64,000 bases of DNA from DAIQRJ01 sp963708795 (GTDB lineage Bacteria > Actinomycetota > Actinomycetes > Propionibacteriales > DAIQRJ01): positions 292,233-356,232 of the forward strand of contig CAVPUH010000001.1 in assembly GCA_963708795.1 (NCBI GenBank). The letters run 5' to 3'. The position numbers were made by a program, and so were the translations under genes. This document shows, in pieces, positions 43,779 to 52,276 of the stretch (positions are counted from its first letter, which is position 1; each line of letters begins with the position of its first letter). The notes below the pieces were generated by a model. It worked only from the letters and a program-made list of their open reading frames with translations. It did no database searches and was not told the DNA's origin.

Positions 43779-45010
43779 CAGAGCACCTCGATCCGTGAGA
43801 TCCACTTCGTGTTGAGCACACCGGCCCGGTTCGGTGCGATCAGCCGAAGCGGATAGCCGTGGTCCACGTCGAGGCGGCCGCCGTTCAGGTGGGTGGCGAG
43901 CAGTGCGTGCGAGACCTGTGGCCCTTCGACGTAGGACGACGCGAAGACCCAGTTCTTCTCCAGGGATTGGACCCGGATCCTCGACTCGGCTGTCCCGCCG
44001 GCACGCACGACGACGTCGAGCAGGCGGAGCCCGCGCCAGTCCGCTCCGACGCTCCACCCTTCCACGCAGTTGATGGGCAGCCGTGCGTCGTGGACGGCCA
44101 TCGCCTCCACCTCGGCCAGCGTCAGCGTGTACGAGTCCGGTCCGATGACATGGAGTCGCCAATCCGCCGCAGTGGCCGCCGCGATCACCTGGGCCTGGTC
44201 GGCCGTCCGATTGACAGGCACCGCCTGAGGCCCCTTGCTGGGTTGGCGGATCGCGAGCAGGCCGAGCGGTTCGAGCGGGTTGAGTGTCTGCCCGATCGAC
44301 GTGACGACCACCAGTCCCACACCGGCGCCGGTGGCCGTCAACGCACCTCGGCGCGAGATACCGGGAGTCGCGGGCGCGGGAAGGTCGCCGGCGTTGCTGT
44401 GGGCATCGGGATTCTCGCTCCAGGGGATCTCGGTGAGCACGTCTCCGTCGGCGACCTTCGTCTGGAGCCCGTAGACGATGTCCGGCAGCTTCACCGCGAT
44501 GTGGAGGAGGATCGACCCGACGACGACGTAGGCGAGGAAGCGGTGGACGTCGACGAAATCCCACCGGAACGGGTACCAGTTGAGCGCGTTGAAGAAGCCG
44601 GTGAACAACTGGACGAGCGTCGCTGACACGAGAATCGCGATGCTGGCCCGCTCGACGGCGTTCTTGAGCGAGCGAATCGGCGGCCATCGGAACAGATTGG
44701 GGTAGACCGACCAGAGCTTGACGAAGACCAGCGGGATCGTCGCCGTTCCGGTGGCGACGTGCACGCCCTGGGTGATCCGGTAGCCCCACACCGGACGTGC
44801 CGGTTCGGGAAGCCACATCCACGGGTGGTACTGGTAGTGGCTGAGCATGCCGGTCAGGAAGCAGATGCCGATCGCGATGCCGAGAGCGCGACCGAGGCGT
44901 GCCGTGACTGCGGTCGATCGCAGGGTGCTGCTGAATCGCGGCCACCAGCGTGGCCGGTCAGCCCGCGGCCGTTCGGGCCGCGGGCTGTCAGCGGGAGAGA
45001 GGCTCGGCAT
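43778..45010 (-). CDS. Cytochrome b561-like/sulfite-oxidase-type molybdopterin oxidoreductase fusion
   Basis: A 410-residue two-part protein. The N-terminal half is a four-helix membrane unit (LGIAIGICFLTGMLSHYQYH, THGVHVATGTATIPLVFVK-like, ASIAILVSATLVQLFTGFF, FLAYVVVGSILLHIAVKL) with repeated His suited to b-type haem. The C-terminal half is an oxidoreductase molybdopterin domain. The Moco-binding Cys is in LPINCVEGWSVGADWRG, and FASSYVEGPQVSHALLA, DVDHGYPLRLIAPN and NTKWISRIEVL complete the sulfite-oxidase fold. It probably passes electrons between Moco and the quinone pool. A twin-Arg stretch is not at the N-terminus. ATG 45010 is preferred over GTG 45016. Confidence 0.82.
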   Translation of the reverse strand: MPSLSPADSPRPERPRADRPRWWPRFSSTLRSTAVTARLGRALGIAIGICFLTGMLSHYQYHPWMWLPEPARPVWGYRITQGVHVATGTATIPLVFVKLWSVYPNLFRWPPIRSLKNAVERASIAILVSATLVQLFTGFFNALNWYPFRWDFVDVHRFLAYVVVGSILLHIAVKLPDIVYGLQTKVADGDVLTEIPWSENPDAHSNAGDLPAPATPGISRRGALTATGAGVGLVVVTSIGQTLNPLEPLGLLAIRQPSKGPQAVPVNRTADQAQVIAAATAADWRLHVIGPDSYTLTLAEVEAMAVHDARLPINCVEGWSVGADWRGLRLLDVVVRAGGTAESRIRVQSLEKNWVFASSYVEGPQVSHALLATHLNGGRLDVDHGYPLRLIAPNRAGVLNTKWISRIEVL

Positions 45011-45098
45011 ACGCACGAGTGTGACCGCGGATCGACGTCGTCGACCCTTACGGCACCCTCACGTGCTGCGCCACGGCCCGAACTGCTAGACCACCGGG

Positions 45099-45560
45099 AT
45101 GGCTTTGGCTCGAGCTGCGACGCAGGATGACATCGAGGCGATCGTGGCGGCGGTGACCTCGATGTTCTTCGATCTCGGTGAGAAGGACGTGCGCTCCGAC
45201 TGGCACGAGGCTGCGGTGCTCGCGCTGCGTCGACGGCTGTGGGCCGATGTGGGCGCCTTCGTCGTCGACGCGACCGACGATCGGCTCGCAGCGGTGGCAG
45301 TCGGCGTGATCGAGACGAGGCTCCCGTCGCCGCGACGGGTCACGCCGCAGGTGGGCTACATCGAGTGGGTGTGGACGAGTGCGGAGCAACGGAGCCAAGG
45401 CCTGGCCACGGCGGTCGTGAACGAGCTCGTGAGCTGGATGCAGCGTGCTGGAGCGACGGTTGTCGACGTGCACTCGAGTGGCGCTGCCCGCAATGTCTAT
45501 GCGGGGCTGGGGTTTCAGCCAAACGCGAGGGCGGCGAAGGCCATGCGACGGCGGGCGTGA
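45099..45560 (+). CDS. GNAT family N-acetyltransferase
   Basis: A 153-residue acetyltransferase. The acetyl-CoA pyrophosphate loop is EQRSQGLATAVVNELVSW, preceded by the beta-4 strand PQVGYIEWVWTSA. The end VDVHSSGAARNVYAGLGF is the typical Asn/Tyr C-terminal pair of GNATs. The acceptor is unknown. It is divergent from the Moco oxidoreductase gene and convergent with the DUF222 nuclease gene. Confidence 0.82.
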   Translation: MALARAATQDDIEAIVAAVTSMFFDLGEKDVRSDWHEAAVLALRRRLWADVGAFVVDATDDRLAAVAVGVIETRLPSPRRVTPQVGYIEWVWTSAEQRSQGLATAVVNELVSWMQRAGATVVDVHSSGAARNVYAGLGFQPNARAAKAMRRRA

Positions 45561-45582
45561 ACGTGCTCGGCTCGACCTTGCT

Positions 45583-46909
45583 TCAGCCGGCTCGGGGCAG
45601 TTGTTCGCCGGGTTTGTCGGGTGCCGGTAGTCGGGGTCCGAGGGCTGGTGGTGGTCGGGTGTCGTAGCGGTGTCCGGTGGGGGTGATGACGATGCGGTGT
45701 CTGGCGGTGCCGGTGGTGCGCCAGCCGGGGATCTGGTCGACCAGGTTGCCGCGTTGACAGAGCCCGATCCCGTTGTCGGCGGTGGTGGGTCCGCCGTCGG
45801 CGTGGTCGTGGAGGTGGTCGAGGTCGCGGATGGGGCTGAGCAGTAGGGGTCGCGACAGACCTGGTCGCGGGCGTTGATCAACACGGCGAGGGCGCCGTCG
45901 AACCGGCGTCGTTTCGTGTCGATGGTGGCGACGGTGTCGTCGATCGGGTCGGTGAGCAACCGCCGCACCCACACGCGGGCTGCGGCCGCGTCCGGGGTCG
46001 CGGGTGATGATCCGGCGGGCCAGGAACGCCGGTACCGGTCCATGGCCGGGAGTTGAGCGGGTTCAGCGTCCGGTTACGGAGCGTCCCAGCAGGGCATCGC
46101 TGGTCATCACCAACTGGACCTCGACCGGGATCAGCGGTGGCGGTGGCCTGGCCGGTGATCCGTTCGACGAGGGTGTCGGCCTTGATCTGGGCTTTGGTGC
46201 GTTCGTCACCGGTCGCTTTCGCGGTTTCCGCGGCGGCGCGGAGCGACGCGAAGCAGGCCACGGCCTGTTCCACCGGCAGCACCGCGGTGATCTTGGCCAT
46301 CGTGTCCGGCAACGGTCGGATGGACACGTACCGGTCCTCCCGGGCCCGTGCTGCCCGGCGGACGGCGGCGTCCTGGTCGAGTTCGATCACCCGCCGCCGC
46401 ACCGCCTGGCTGATCTCGGGCACCGACATCGACCCCACCACCGGACCGAGCTCGGCATCGACCCGGCCACGGTCCTCCCGGGTCAGGCACCGCGTCTCGC
46501 GTGATCGCCGCCCGCACCCCACGCTCGGACACCCGGCCCGCCGCGAGAGCGCGCAGCGTGGCGGGCATCTCCGTCACCAACGCCCGGGCATCCGCCAACC
46601 GGCGCGACGCCGACGCCGGGGAACACTTGGTGGCGAAGCCGATCTGATCCGCGATCCCCAGCCCCCGCCGCCGCACCGGCACACCCTGCGCCTCCTGCAC
46701 CCGAAGTTGCGAGGTCTCGAACTCAACCGCTTCCAGCGCCTTGCGCGGCCGCCAACGCGGACTGCGCCCGAGCCAGCAACCCGATCCGATCGATCCGCTC
46801 CCCGATCATCATCGGCAGGTGTGCGGACCACCGCGGCGGCGGCGTCGATCAGGTCACCGATCGACGCACGCAACACCGCGCCGTCAGTCCCACCATCGAT
46901 CGTCTTCAT
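45583..46909 (-). pseudogene. DUF222/HNH endonuclease (13E12-repeat type), several frameshifts
   Basis: An actinobacterial DUF222 protein with a C-terminal HNH region, starting at ATG 46909 (MKTIDGGTDGAVLRASIGD). The middle is recognisable: IADQIGFATKCSPASASRR, LADARALVTEMPATLRALA, RVSERGVRAAITRD, LTREDRGRVDAELGPVVG, PLPDTMAKITAVLPVEQAV. The nuclease end holds CRDPYCSAP, HLHDHADGGPTTADN, GLCQRGNLV and ITPTGHRYDTRPPPALGP. Frame breaks occur near 45845, 46030, 46105, 46500, 46750 and 46830. These genes are multicopy in many actinobacteria and tolerate loss, so true decay is possible here. Confidence 0.75.
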
Positions 46910-47067
46910 GTGTTCGATACTAATCGTCATCACCGACAATTCGCGGTTACCCACAAGAGCGCATCGGAGTCGCCCAGCCTGGTGGAGCCGCCACGACCAA
47001 GCGGCGACCCCGCACCATGCGTCCTGCCACAAACGTGTCGGTCGCACCTCACTGCGTGCGCGACAGC

Positions 47068-47562
47068 TCAGCTGCCTGTGCTCCAGATCCGACCCGACAC
47101 CCACGCGTACTCCCACGCCTGGATGTCCGGCGGTTCGATGCCGAGGCCTGTGAGAATCGCGCACACCTGCTCGCGATGGTGGTTCGCGTGGTTGATCGCC
47201 TGAGCGAAGAAGATCCCCTCACGGACCTGGTTCTCACCGTCGTCGACGACGATGACCCGTTCGACGTCGATCGGGGCGGCGAGCACCGTCTCCCAGAGGT
47301 CGTGAGCCTCTGCGGCTTCGTCGTCGAGGCGGTCGAAGTCGGCGGTGTCGTCAGCGTCGGGCCACGACAGCTCGACGTGCGCCAGGCGTCGGACGTAGCT
47401 CCCGTCTGCGCGGACGATGTGGTTCAGCGTGGCCGTGATGTCGCCGAAGGTCCCGACGCCGGTCGTGGCGAGTTGCTCGTCCGTCAGTGGCCGACAGAAC
47501 TCGATGAGGCGCCTGGTGGCCCAGCTGTTGTGCCGGAACGAGTCGAGAAGAAGTGACTGCAT
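47068..47562 (-). CDS. DinB family protein
   Basis: A 164-residue four-helix protein. It starts MQSLLLDSFRHNSWATRRL. Metal-site His residues appear in ATLNHIVRADGSY, where the first His matches the DinB ligand, and in AQINHANHHREQV-like, read as AQAINHANHHREQVCAIL. DinB/DUF664 proteins bind a metal and some act as thiol transferases; the specific role is unknown. ATG 47562 was chosen; the 12 codons upstream are not conserved-looking. It lies about 70 bases downstream of the Fur-type regulator gene, on the same strand. Confidence 0.78.
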   Translation of the reverse strand: MQSLLLDSFRHNSWATRRLIEFCRPLTDEQLATTGVGTFGDITATLNHIVRADGSYVRRLAHVELSWPDADDTADFDRLDDEAAEAHDLWETVLAAPIDVERVIVVDDGENQVREGIFFAQAINHANHHREQVCAILTGLGIEPPDIQAWEYAWVSGRIWSTGS

Positions 47563-47631
47563 CGACCAACGGTCACTATGGCCGGCTGCGGCGGTCAAGC
47601 GATATTGGGCAGCTCCCCGATGCCGGAGCCG

Positions 47632-48090
47632 TCAATCGTCGCCGTGTGAGTGACTGCCACGGCAATCGTGGCAGTACCCGGACAGCGCCACGTGGCCGAG
47701 ATCGAGCGTGAACCCGTCCGTCACGTCGAGGCTGGCGGCGGCCGACTCGAGCAGGCCGACGGGCGCGTCGGTGATCGAGCCGCACCCCACACAGTGGAGG
47801 TGCACGTGATCGTGACCGCTGCTGACGAGGTGGTACACCGTCGGACCGTGGCCGAGGTGAACGTGCTGGACGATGCCGAGCTGGGCCAATGCGTCGAGCG
47901 TGCGGTAGACGCTTGCCCGGTGCACGGTCGAGTCGCGTGCGGCGACCGCGCTCACGAGCTGCTCCGCGGTCGGATGCCCGGGCTGCTCGGCCAAGGCCAG
48001 GAGGACCGCCTGTCGGGGCCGGGTCATGCGTTCACCGCGAGCATGGAGCCGGACGCGGATGTCGTCCAGCGACAGCTGTGGGGCACTCAT
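47632..48090 (-). CDS. nur: Fur family regulator, probably nickel-responsive (Nur)
   Basis: A 152-residue Fur-family repressor. The winged helix spans about residues 10-75 (RMTRPRQAVLLALAEQPGH, VHRASVYRTLDALAQLG). The dimerisation domain has the metal-site stretches VSSGHDHVHLHCVGCG and LGHVALSGYCHDCRG, with two CxxC pairs for structural zinc. It lies directly downstream of the nickel permease gene, and a TTGCAA-N5-TCGCAA site matching the known Nur box precedes that permease. I therefore infer Nur rather than Fur or Zur. ATG 48090 has GGAAGG eight bases upstream. Confidence 0.78.
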   Translation of the reverse strand: MSAPQLSLDDIRVRLHARGERMTRPRQAVLLALAEQPGHPTAEQLVSAVAARDSTVHRASVYRTLDALAQLGIVQHVHLGHGPTVYHLVSSGHDHVHLHCVGCGSITDAPVGLLESAAASLDVTDGFTLDLGHVALSGYCHDCRGSHSHGDD

Positions 48091-48108
48091 CGTCATCACC
48101 TTCCGACG

Positions 48109-49260
48109 TCAGGTCGAGGGGCCGCCGGCGTCGGCACTCGGCTGCGCGAGGCCGGCAGTCCAGCGTTCTTCGACGCGCCCAGCTTTCCACCAGATCAACG
48201 CGATCGCCCACGTCGCCGCGAAGAGGATGACGATGAGATAGCCGACGTACTCCAGATCGAGGCTCCCGATCGCGTGCAGCGGTCCGGATGCGATGCCGAG
48301 CTTGTCGACGAAGACCGAGATCAGCTCGATCGTCCCGATCACCAGGGCGACCGCCACAGACAGACCGGTGATCGTCAGGTTGTAGTAGACCTTCCGGACC
48401 GGACGAGCGAACGCCCATCCGTACGCGAAGTTCATGAACAGCCCGTCGAGGCTGTCGAACAGGCTCATCCCCGCTGCGAACAGGATCGGCAGCACCAGGA
48501 TCGCGTACCAGGGCAGGGCGACTGCGGCGCTGGCACCGGCCAGGACGAGCAGGCTCACTTCCGTGGCCGTGTCGAATCCCAGCCCGAACAGGACCCCGAC
48601 GGGATACATGTCCCGTGGACGACGCACCGCTTTCATGACCGGACGTAGCAGCCGGTTCATCAGCCCACGGTTGTCCAGTTCGCGTTCGAGCTCGGCTTCG
48701 TCGAACTCGCCGACCTTCATCCGTCGCGACACCTTCATGATCGCCAGGAAGGACACGAGATTGATGATGCCGATGGCGACGAGGAACAGCCCGGACACGC
48801 TCGTCCCGATGACTCCGGTGACGTGCTGCAGGAGCGAGTTCTCGTTCTCGACCTGCCCGGCCAGCGCACGTACACCGAGCGCGAGCAGCAGGCACAACCC
48901 GAAGACGATCGATGAATGGCCCAGGGAGAACCAGAAGCCGACGCTGAGTGGCTTCTTGTTCTCGGCGACGAGCTTGCGCGTCGTGTTGTCGATCGCCGCG
49001 ATGTGGTCGGCGTCGAACGCGTGGCGCATGCCGAGCAGGTACGCCGTCACCCCGAGCGCTATCCCGAAGGCCTTGCCGTCGGCGAGCGTGAGGTGCTGCG
49101 GCGCGACTCCACCGGCGAGCACGGCCCACCCGACGATGTTCAGCAACGCGACGAAGCCGAACATCCCGCCGATGACAGCCCAGTCCTTGCCGGTCAGCGA
49201 TCGACGGAAGGCAGTGAACGCCGAGTCCGTCCGGGTCGCGGTGTCCGGGGTGGGAGCCAT
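48109..49260 (-). CDS. HoxN/HupN/NixA family nickel/cobalt transporter
   Basis: A 383-residue membrane permease. The nickel-selectivity signature is MRHAFDADHIAAIDN at about residues 78-92, in the second helix, and the second signature is LGHSSIVFGLCLLLALG. A third is LFGLGFDTATEVSLLVLAG. It has about eight helices with a charged cytoplasmic loop (KVGEFDEAELERELDNRG). The stop is 18 bases before the Fur-type regulator gene. Import of Ni2+ (or Co2+) would supply urease or hydrogenase-type enzymes, none of which are in the window. Confidence 0.9.
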   Translation of the reverse strand: MAPTPDTATRTDSAFTAFRRSLTGKDWAVIGGMFGFVALLNIVGWAVLAGGVAPQHLTLADGKAFGIALGVTAYLLGMRHAFDADHIAAIDNTTRKLVAENKKPLSVGFWFSLGHSSIVFGLCLLLALGVRALAGQVENENSLLQHVTGVIGTSVSGLFLVAIGIINLVSFLAIMKVSRRMKVGEFDEAELERELDNRGLMNRLLRPVMKAVRRPRDMYPVGVLFGLGFDTATEVSLLVLAGASAAVALPWYAILVLPILFAAGMSLFDSLDGLFMNFAYGWAFARPVRKVYYNLTITGLSVAVALVIGTIELISVFVDKLGIASGPLHAIGSLDLEYVGYLIVILFAATWAIALIWWKAGRVEERWTAGLAQPSADAGGPST

Positions 49261-49290
49261 GCTCGCAACCTAGAACGTCCTGGACGCTTA

Positions 49291-49307
49291 TTGCAACGCC
49301 GTCGCAA
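49291..49307. promoter_or_regulatory. Nur-type operator upstream of the nickel permease
   Basis: TTGCAA-CGCCG-TCGCAA fits the tTGCaa-N5-ttGCAA consensus described for Streptomyces Nur, with one changed base. It lies 31 bases upstream of the permease start in an AT-richer patch. The wider sequence TTATTGCAAC-GCC-GTCGCAAATAA is also an inverted repeat, typical for Fur-family sites. It suggests nickel-dependent repression of the permease-regulator operon. Confidence 0.75.
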
Positions 49308-49344
49308 ATAACGAGCGAGCGGCACGTGGCCGCGCGAGCGACGG

Positions 49345-49926
49345 TCAGAGATCGAGTCGCATGATCACGCGCTGCGGGCTCGGCCGTCGTACCGACCTGA
49401 AGCCCGACTCGGTGAAGAGCTTCTCCCGCCCGAGATGCGCATCGGGCGCACCCCGCACGGCACCACCGCGCGGCCAGCCCTCGATCGCCACGGCCCCGTG
49501 CCGGCGAGCCAGCTCGACCGCCGCGTCGACCAGTGCGTAGGTGATGCCCTCGCCCCGATGACCGACCCTGACGAACAGGCACGGCAACAGCCAGACCGAG
49601 TCGTCCTCGCCCCGATCACGCTCGCGCATCATCGTGCTCCGCGGGCTGGTTGCGACGTCGTACCTCGACCGGGGTCCACAGGCACACCAGCCGACCGGCT
49701 CGCCGTCGATGGAGGCGACGATCCCCATCGGGATCGCGCTCGACTCGGCCATCGCCTCGAACCGCCGGCGATTGCCGCCGTCGGCCCACCCGGCGGCGTA
49801 CTCGCGACTGACGACGCAGTACGCCATGCACCAGCACCCCTGAGTTCCCCGATGGGTCTCGAAGAGCCGGGCCAAGGTGTCGAGGGCCGCAGGCCCGACC
49901 GGCTCCGTCTCGATCGCCGAATCCAC
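49345..49926 (-). CDS. GNAT family N-acetyltransferase
   Basis: A 193-residue acetyltransferase. WCMAYCVVSREYAAGWAD at about 35-52 and GIVASIDGEPVGWCACGPR are typical of a GNAT subgroup with a Cys/Trp-rich N-terminus. The acetyl-CoA loop is VRVGHRGEGITYALVDAAV, and the end is LFTESGFRSVRRPSPQRVI. The substrate is unknown. GTG 49926 is the most sensible start; the longer ORF upstream overlaps the SET gene in another frame. It lies 10 bases downstream of the SET-domain gene and is probably co-transcribed. Confidence 0.8.
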   Translation of the reverse strand: MDSAIETEPVGPAALDTLARLFETHRGTQGCWCMAYCVVSREYAAGWADGGNRRRFEAMAESSAIPMGIVASIDGEPVGWCACGPRSRYDVATSPRSTMMRERDRGEDDSVWLLPCLFVRVGHRGEGITYALVDAAVELARRHGAVAIEGWPRGGAVRGAPDAHLGREKLFTESGFRSVRRPSPQRVIMRLDL

Positions 49927-49936
49927 GGTGCCGACG

Positions 49937-50389
49937 CTAGCCCTCGTCCGCGCCGGATGCCGGTGGGTTCCGGCAGGCCGGTGTTCCGCAGCGACACGGC
50001 TCGTCCGGCCAACGATCCGCGACGTACAGGTAGTCGATCGTGAGCTCATCGCCGGCCGCGACATCACGTGACGTCGTCTGGGTGCGCAAGTCGTCGTCCT
50101 CGACGACGTTCGCTTCGCAGGAGTGGTTGAAGTAGTACTGATTCGCCTTCGGGGTCGCACGAAAGAGATCCGGCCCGAGCTTCTCCTCGTTGTACATGTC
50201 ACCGTCGAGGTCGACCCGGCCCGACTCCCAATCGGCAGAGGTGAAGACGATCCCACCTTGCAGACGGGTGAGCACGGTCCCGGCCGGAAGCTCCTCGGCC
50301 GCGAAGGATCCGGTGCCGTGAATCGGCGAGTTGCGCATGGCGATGCGGTGATCGGACCACATGACGACCGGCTCTGACTGCGCGTCCAT
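49937..50389 (-). CDS. SET domain-containing protein
   Basis: A 150-residue stand-alone SET domain. AMRNSPIHGTGSFAAEELP is the N-terminal SET motif, YFNHSCEANVVEDDDL is the NHS(C) S-adenosylmethionine-binding block, DELTIDYLYVADRW is the catalytic GEELxxDY equivalent, and CRCGTPACR is a post-SET-like Cys cluster. Such proteins methylate lysines in eukaryotes; bacterial targets are mostly unknown. The key Tyr of IDYLY is present, so activity is plausible. A GNAT gene follows it on the same strand. Confidence 0.82.
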   Translation of the reverse strand: MDAQSEPVVMWSDHRIAMRNSPIHGTGSFAAEELPAGTVLTRLQGGIVFTSADWESGRVDLDGDMYNEEKLGPDLFRATPKANQYYFNHSCEANVVEDDDLRTQTTSRDVAAGDELTIDYLYVADRWPDEPCRCGTPACRNPPASGADEG

Positions 50390-50516
50390 GCGCGTGAGGC
50401 TAGCCCCGGTGCGCGTCGGCGGCGACCGGGTTTGCGCCGCGCCCGGACCGATGTCACAGACCGGCGGACCATCTCGTCCCAGGAGGTGTCACCTACCGAC
50501 GACGAAGGAGATCCTC

Positions 50517-50987
50517 ATGCAGGCGCGGATGAACCCTTACAGCACTGAGCTCGGTCCGAAGCTCGCCAAGTACCTGGTGATGGCGAACCGGGTCGTGGCC
50601 GAGTCGACGGTGCCGGCGGCCACCCTGGAACTGGTGAAGATCCGGGCCAGTCAGATCAACGGCTGCGCCGGATGCCTCGACATGCACACGAAGGACGCCT
50701 TGCAGGCAGGAGAGTCCGCCCTGCGGCTGAACCTCGTCGCGGCGTGGCGGGAGGCGAACGTGTTCACCGACGAGGAACGGGCTGCGCTCGAACTCACCGA
50801 GCAGGGCACGCGCCTCGCCGACGCCGGCGATGTCACCGACGCAGCCTGGTCGAACGCCGCCGAACACTACGACGACGAGCAACTCACGGCGCTGGTGTCG
50901 CAGATCGCCCTCATCAACACGTTCAATCGACTGAACGTCATCACCCGCCAGGTGGGCGGGGACTACCAGCCCGGGCAGTACGGGTGA
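50517..50987 (+). CDS. Carboxymuconolactone decarboxylase (AhpD-like) family protein
   Basis: A 156-residue helical protein. The redox motif is NGCAGCLDMHTKDA, with the CxxC and His of AhpD-type alkylhydroperoxidases. ATLELVKIRASQI before it and ALINTFNRLNVITRQ near the end fit the family. It probably reduces peroxides with an unknown thiol partner. ATG 50517 has AAGGAG six bases upstream. Confidence 0.85.
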   Translation: MQARMNPYSTELGPKLAKYLVMANRVVAESTVPAATLELVKIRASQINGCAGCLDMHTKDALQAGESALRLNLVAAWREANVFTDEERAALELTEQGTRLADAGDVTDAAWSNAAEHYDDEQLTALVSQIALINTFNRLNVITRQVGGDYQPGQYG

Positions 50988-51083
50988 GTGCGGCACCGTG
51001 TATCGCCGACCGGCTCTGGACTTCGACGTCGAGAGCGCGCACCGTGAGGTATCGAGGTCGCGACTCACGAACGTGAGGTACTG

Positions 51084-51458
51084 ATGTCGTCGGAGCTGAG
51101 CCCGATCGTTCCGTTCCTTCACTATGCCGATGTGGACGAAGCAGTGATGTGGCTGCCCCGGGTCTTTCGGCTGGGACTCGCACGTGTCCAACACGGCGCC
51201 GACGGCGCCGCGATGAGCGCCGAACTGACCCTCGGAACCGGTCGCATCTATCTCCGGCAGACCGACGGTGCGACAGCTCTCAGCGGTGGACGCATGTACG
51301 TGTACGTCCACGACGTCGACGAGCACTGCTCGTGGGTCAGGTCGTGCGGTGTGACGGCGACTGATCCGCAGGATCAGCCGTGGGGCGATCGCGTGTACGA
51401 CACCGCGGACTTCCAGGGCACACCCTGGACCTTCGCTCAGTCACTGGTCGATCGGTGA
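51084..51458 (+). CDS. VOC (glyoxalase/bleomycin resistance-type) family protein
   Basis: A 124-residue single-repeat vicinal-oxygen-chelate protein. VPFLHYADVDEAVMWL, MYVYVHDVDEHCSWV and the end PWGDRVYDTADFQGTPWTF are typical of the small VOC group often annotated as bleomycin-resistance-like. Metal-site His and Glu are partly degenerate, so it may bind rather than convert its ligand. It stands about 100 bases after the AhpD-like gene on the same strand. Confidence 0.78.
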   Translation: MSSELSPIVPFLHYADVDEAVMWLPRVFRLGLARVQHGADGAAMSAELTLGTGRIYLRQTDGATALSGGRMYVYVHDVDEHCSWVRSCGVTATDPQDQPWGDRVYDTADFQGTPWTFAQSLVDR

Positions 51459-51470
51459 GTCGTGGACCCC

Positions 51471-51680
51471 TCAGTAGTCGATGAGGGCCGCTTCGAAGCG
51501 GCCGCCGACGTTGGGTTCGATGATGCGGATGTGCAGGCGTTGACCGACGGACACACGTGAGGCGGCCGAGCCTCGGATCACACCCGATTGGCCGCGAGCG
51601 GTGACCCGCACGAGCATGGGTCTGATGTCGAAGACCACGCACGTCGTCAGTTCGCCAGCTTGTACAGGGCCTTCGGCCAT
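51471..51680 (-). CDS. Small S1/OB-fold-like protein (69 residues)
   Basis: A short basic protein from ATG 51680 (MAEGPVQAGELTTCVVFDI). The alternating pattern MLVRVTARGQSGVIRGSA, RVSVGQRLHIRIIEPN and RFEAALIDY resembles an S1/OB-fold nucleic-acid-binding domain, though similarity is loose. It converges on the VOC gene. No operon partner is visible. About 270 bases downstream of its start hold no gene before the YCII gene. Confidence 0.55.
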   Translation of the reverse strand: MAEGPVQAGELTTCVVFDIRPMLVRVTARGQSGVIRGSAASRVSVGQRLHIRIIEPNVGGRFEAALIDY

Positions 51681-51952
51681 GTGGCTCACCACTCTTCTCG
51701 GTCGGGGGCCGAGGCCAACCTATCGCCCGGGGTGGTCACGGGTCACTAGGCGACCGGGCCAGGATCGCCGTACGACGATCGCGGTCGCCTGCAACCGGGA
51801 CGACGTCGACGTGTTCAACGACATCGACAACGGACTCGAACCGGTCTGGTCCTGAGAGAATGCTCGAGGCGGTGTCGGATCTGCGCTGACCCGTTCGTAG
51901 CAGGGGTGAACGGCTGGCCACACAGTCCCCAATCCACAGGAGCTGATCCGAT

Positions 51953-52276
51953 ATGCAGTATCTGGTTTCCGTGATCGACGACGCTCAGGGTTCCCCCGGC
52001 CCGGCCGACATGGCGGCCATCGACCAGTACAACGACCGGCTCAAGGCCGCGGGCCACTGGGTGTTCGCCGGCGGCCTCGCGTCGCCCGATGCGGCCCGAG
52101 TCGTCGACAACCGGGTCGGCGAGGCGGTGTTCACCGACGGGCCGTTCCTGGAGACGAAGGAGCACGTCGTCGGCCTCTGGATCATCGAGGCACCCGATCT
52201 GGACGTGGCGCTCGAGCTCGCTGCGGAGGGCTCCAGGGTCTGCGACGGGAAGCTCGAGGTGCGGCCGTTCCTCTGA
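51953..52276 (+). CDS. YCII-related (DGPF domain) protein
   Basis: A 107-residue YCII protein. It starts MQYLVSVIDDAQGSPGP and has the motif FTDGPFLETKEHVVGLWII. Its stop overlaps the first possible codon of the ECF42-like sigma gene, so the two form a coupled pair. This mirrors the pair at 18966-20669 but with the partner genes in a different order of fusion. Confidence 0.87.
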   Translation: MQYLVSVIDDAQGSPGPADMAAIDQYNDRLKAAGHWVFAGGLASPDAARVVDNRVGEAVFTDGPFLETKEHVVGLWIIEAPDLDVALELAAEGSRVCDGKLEVRPFL

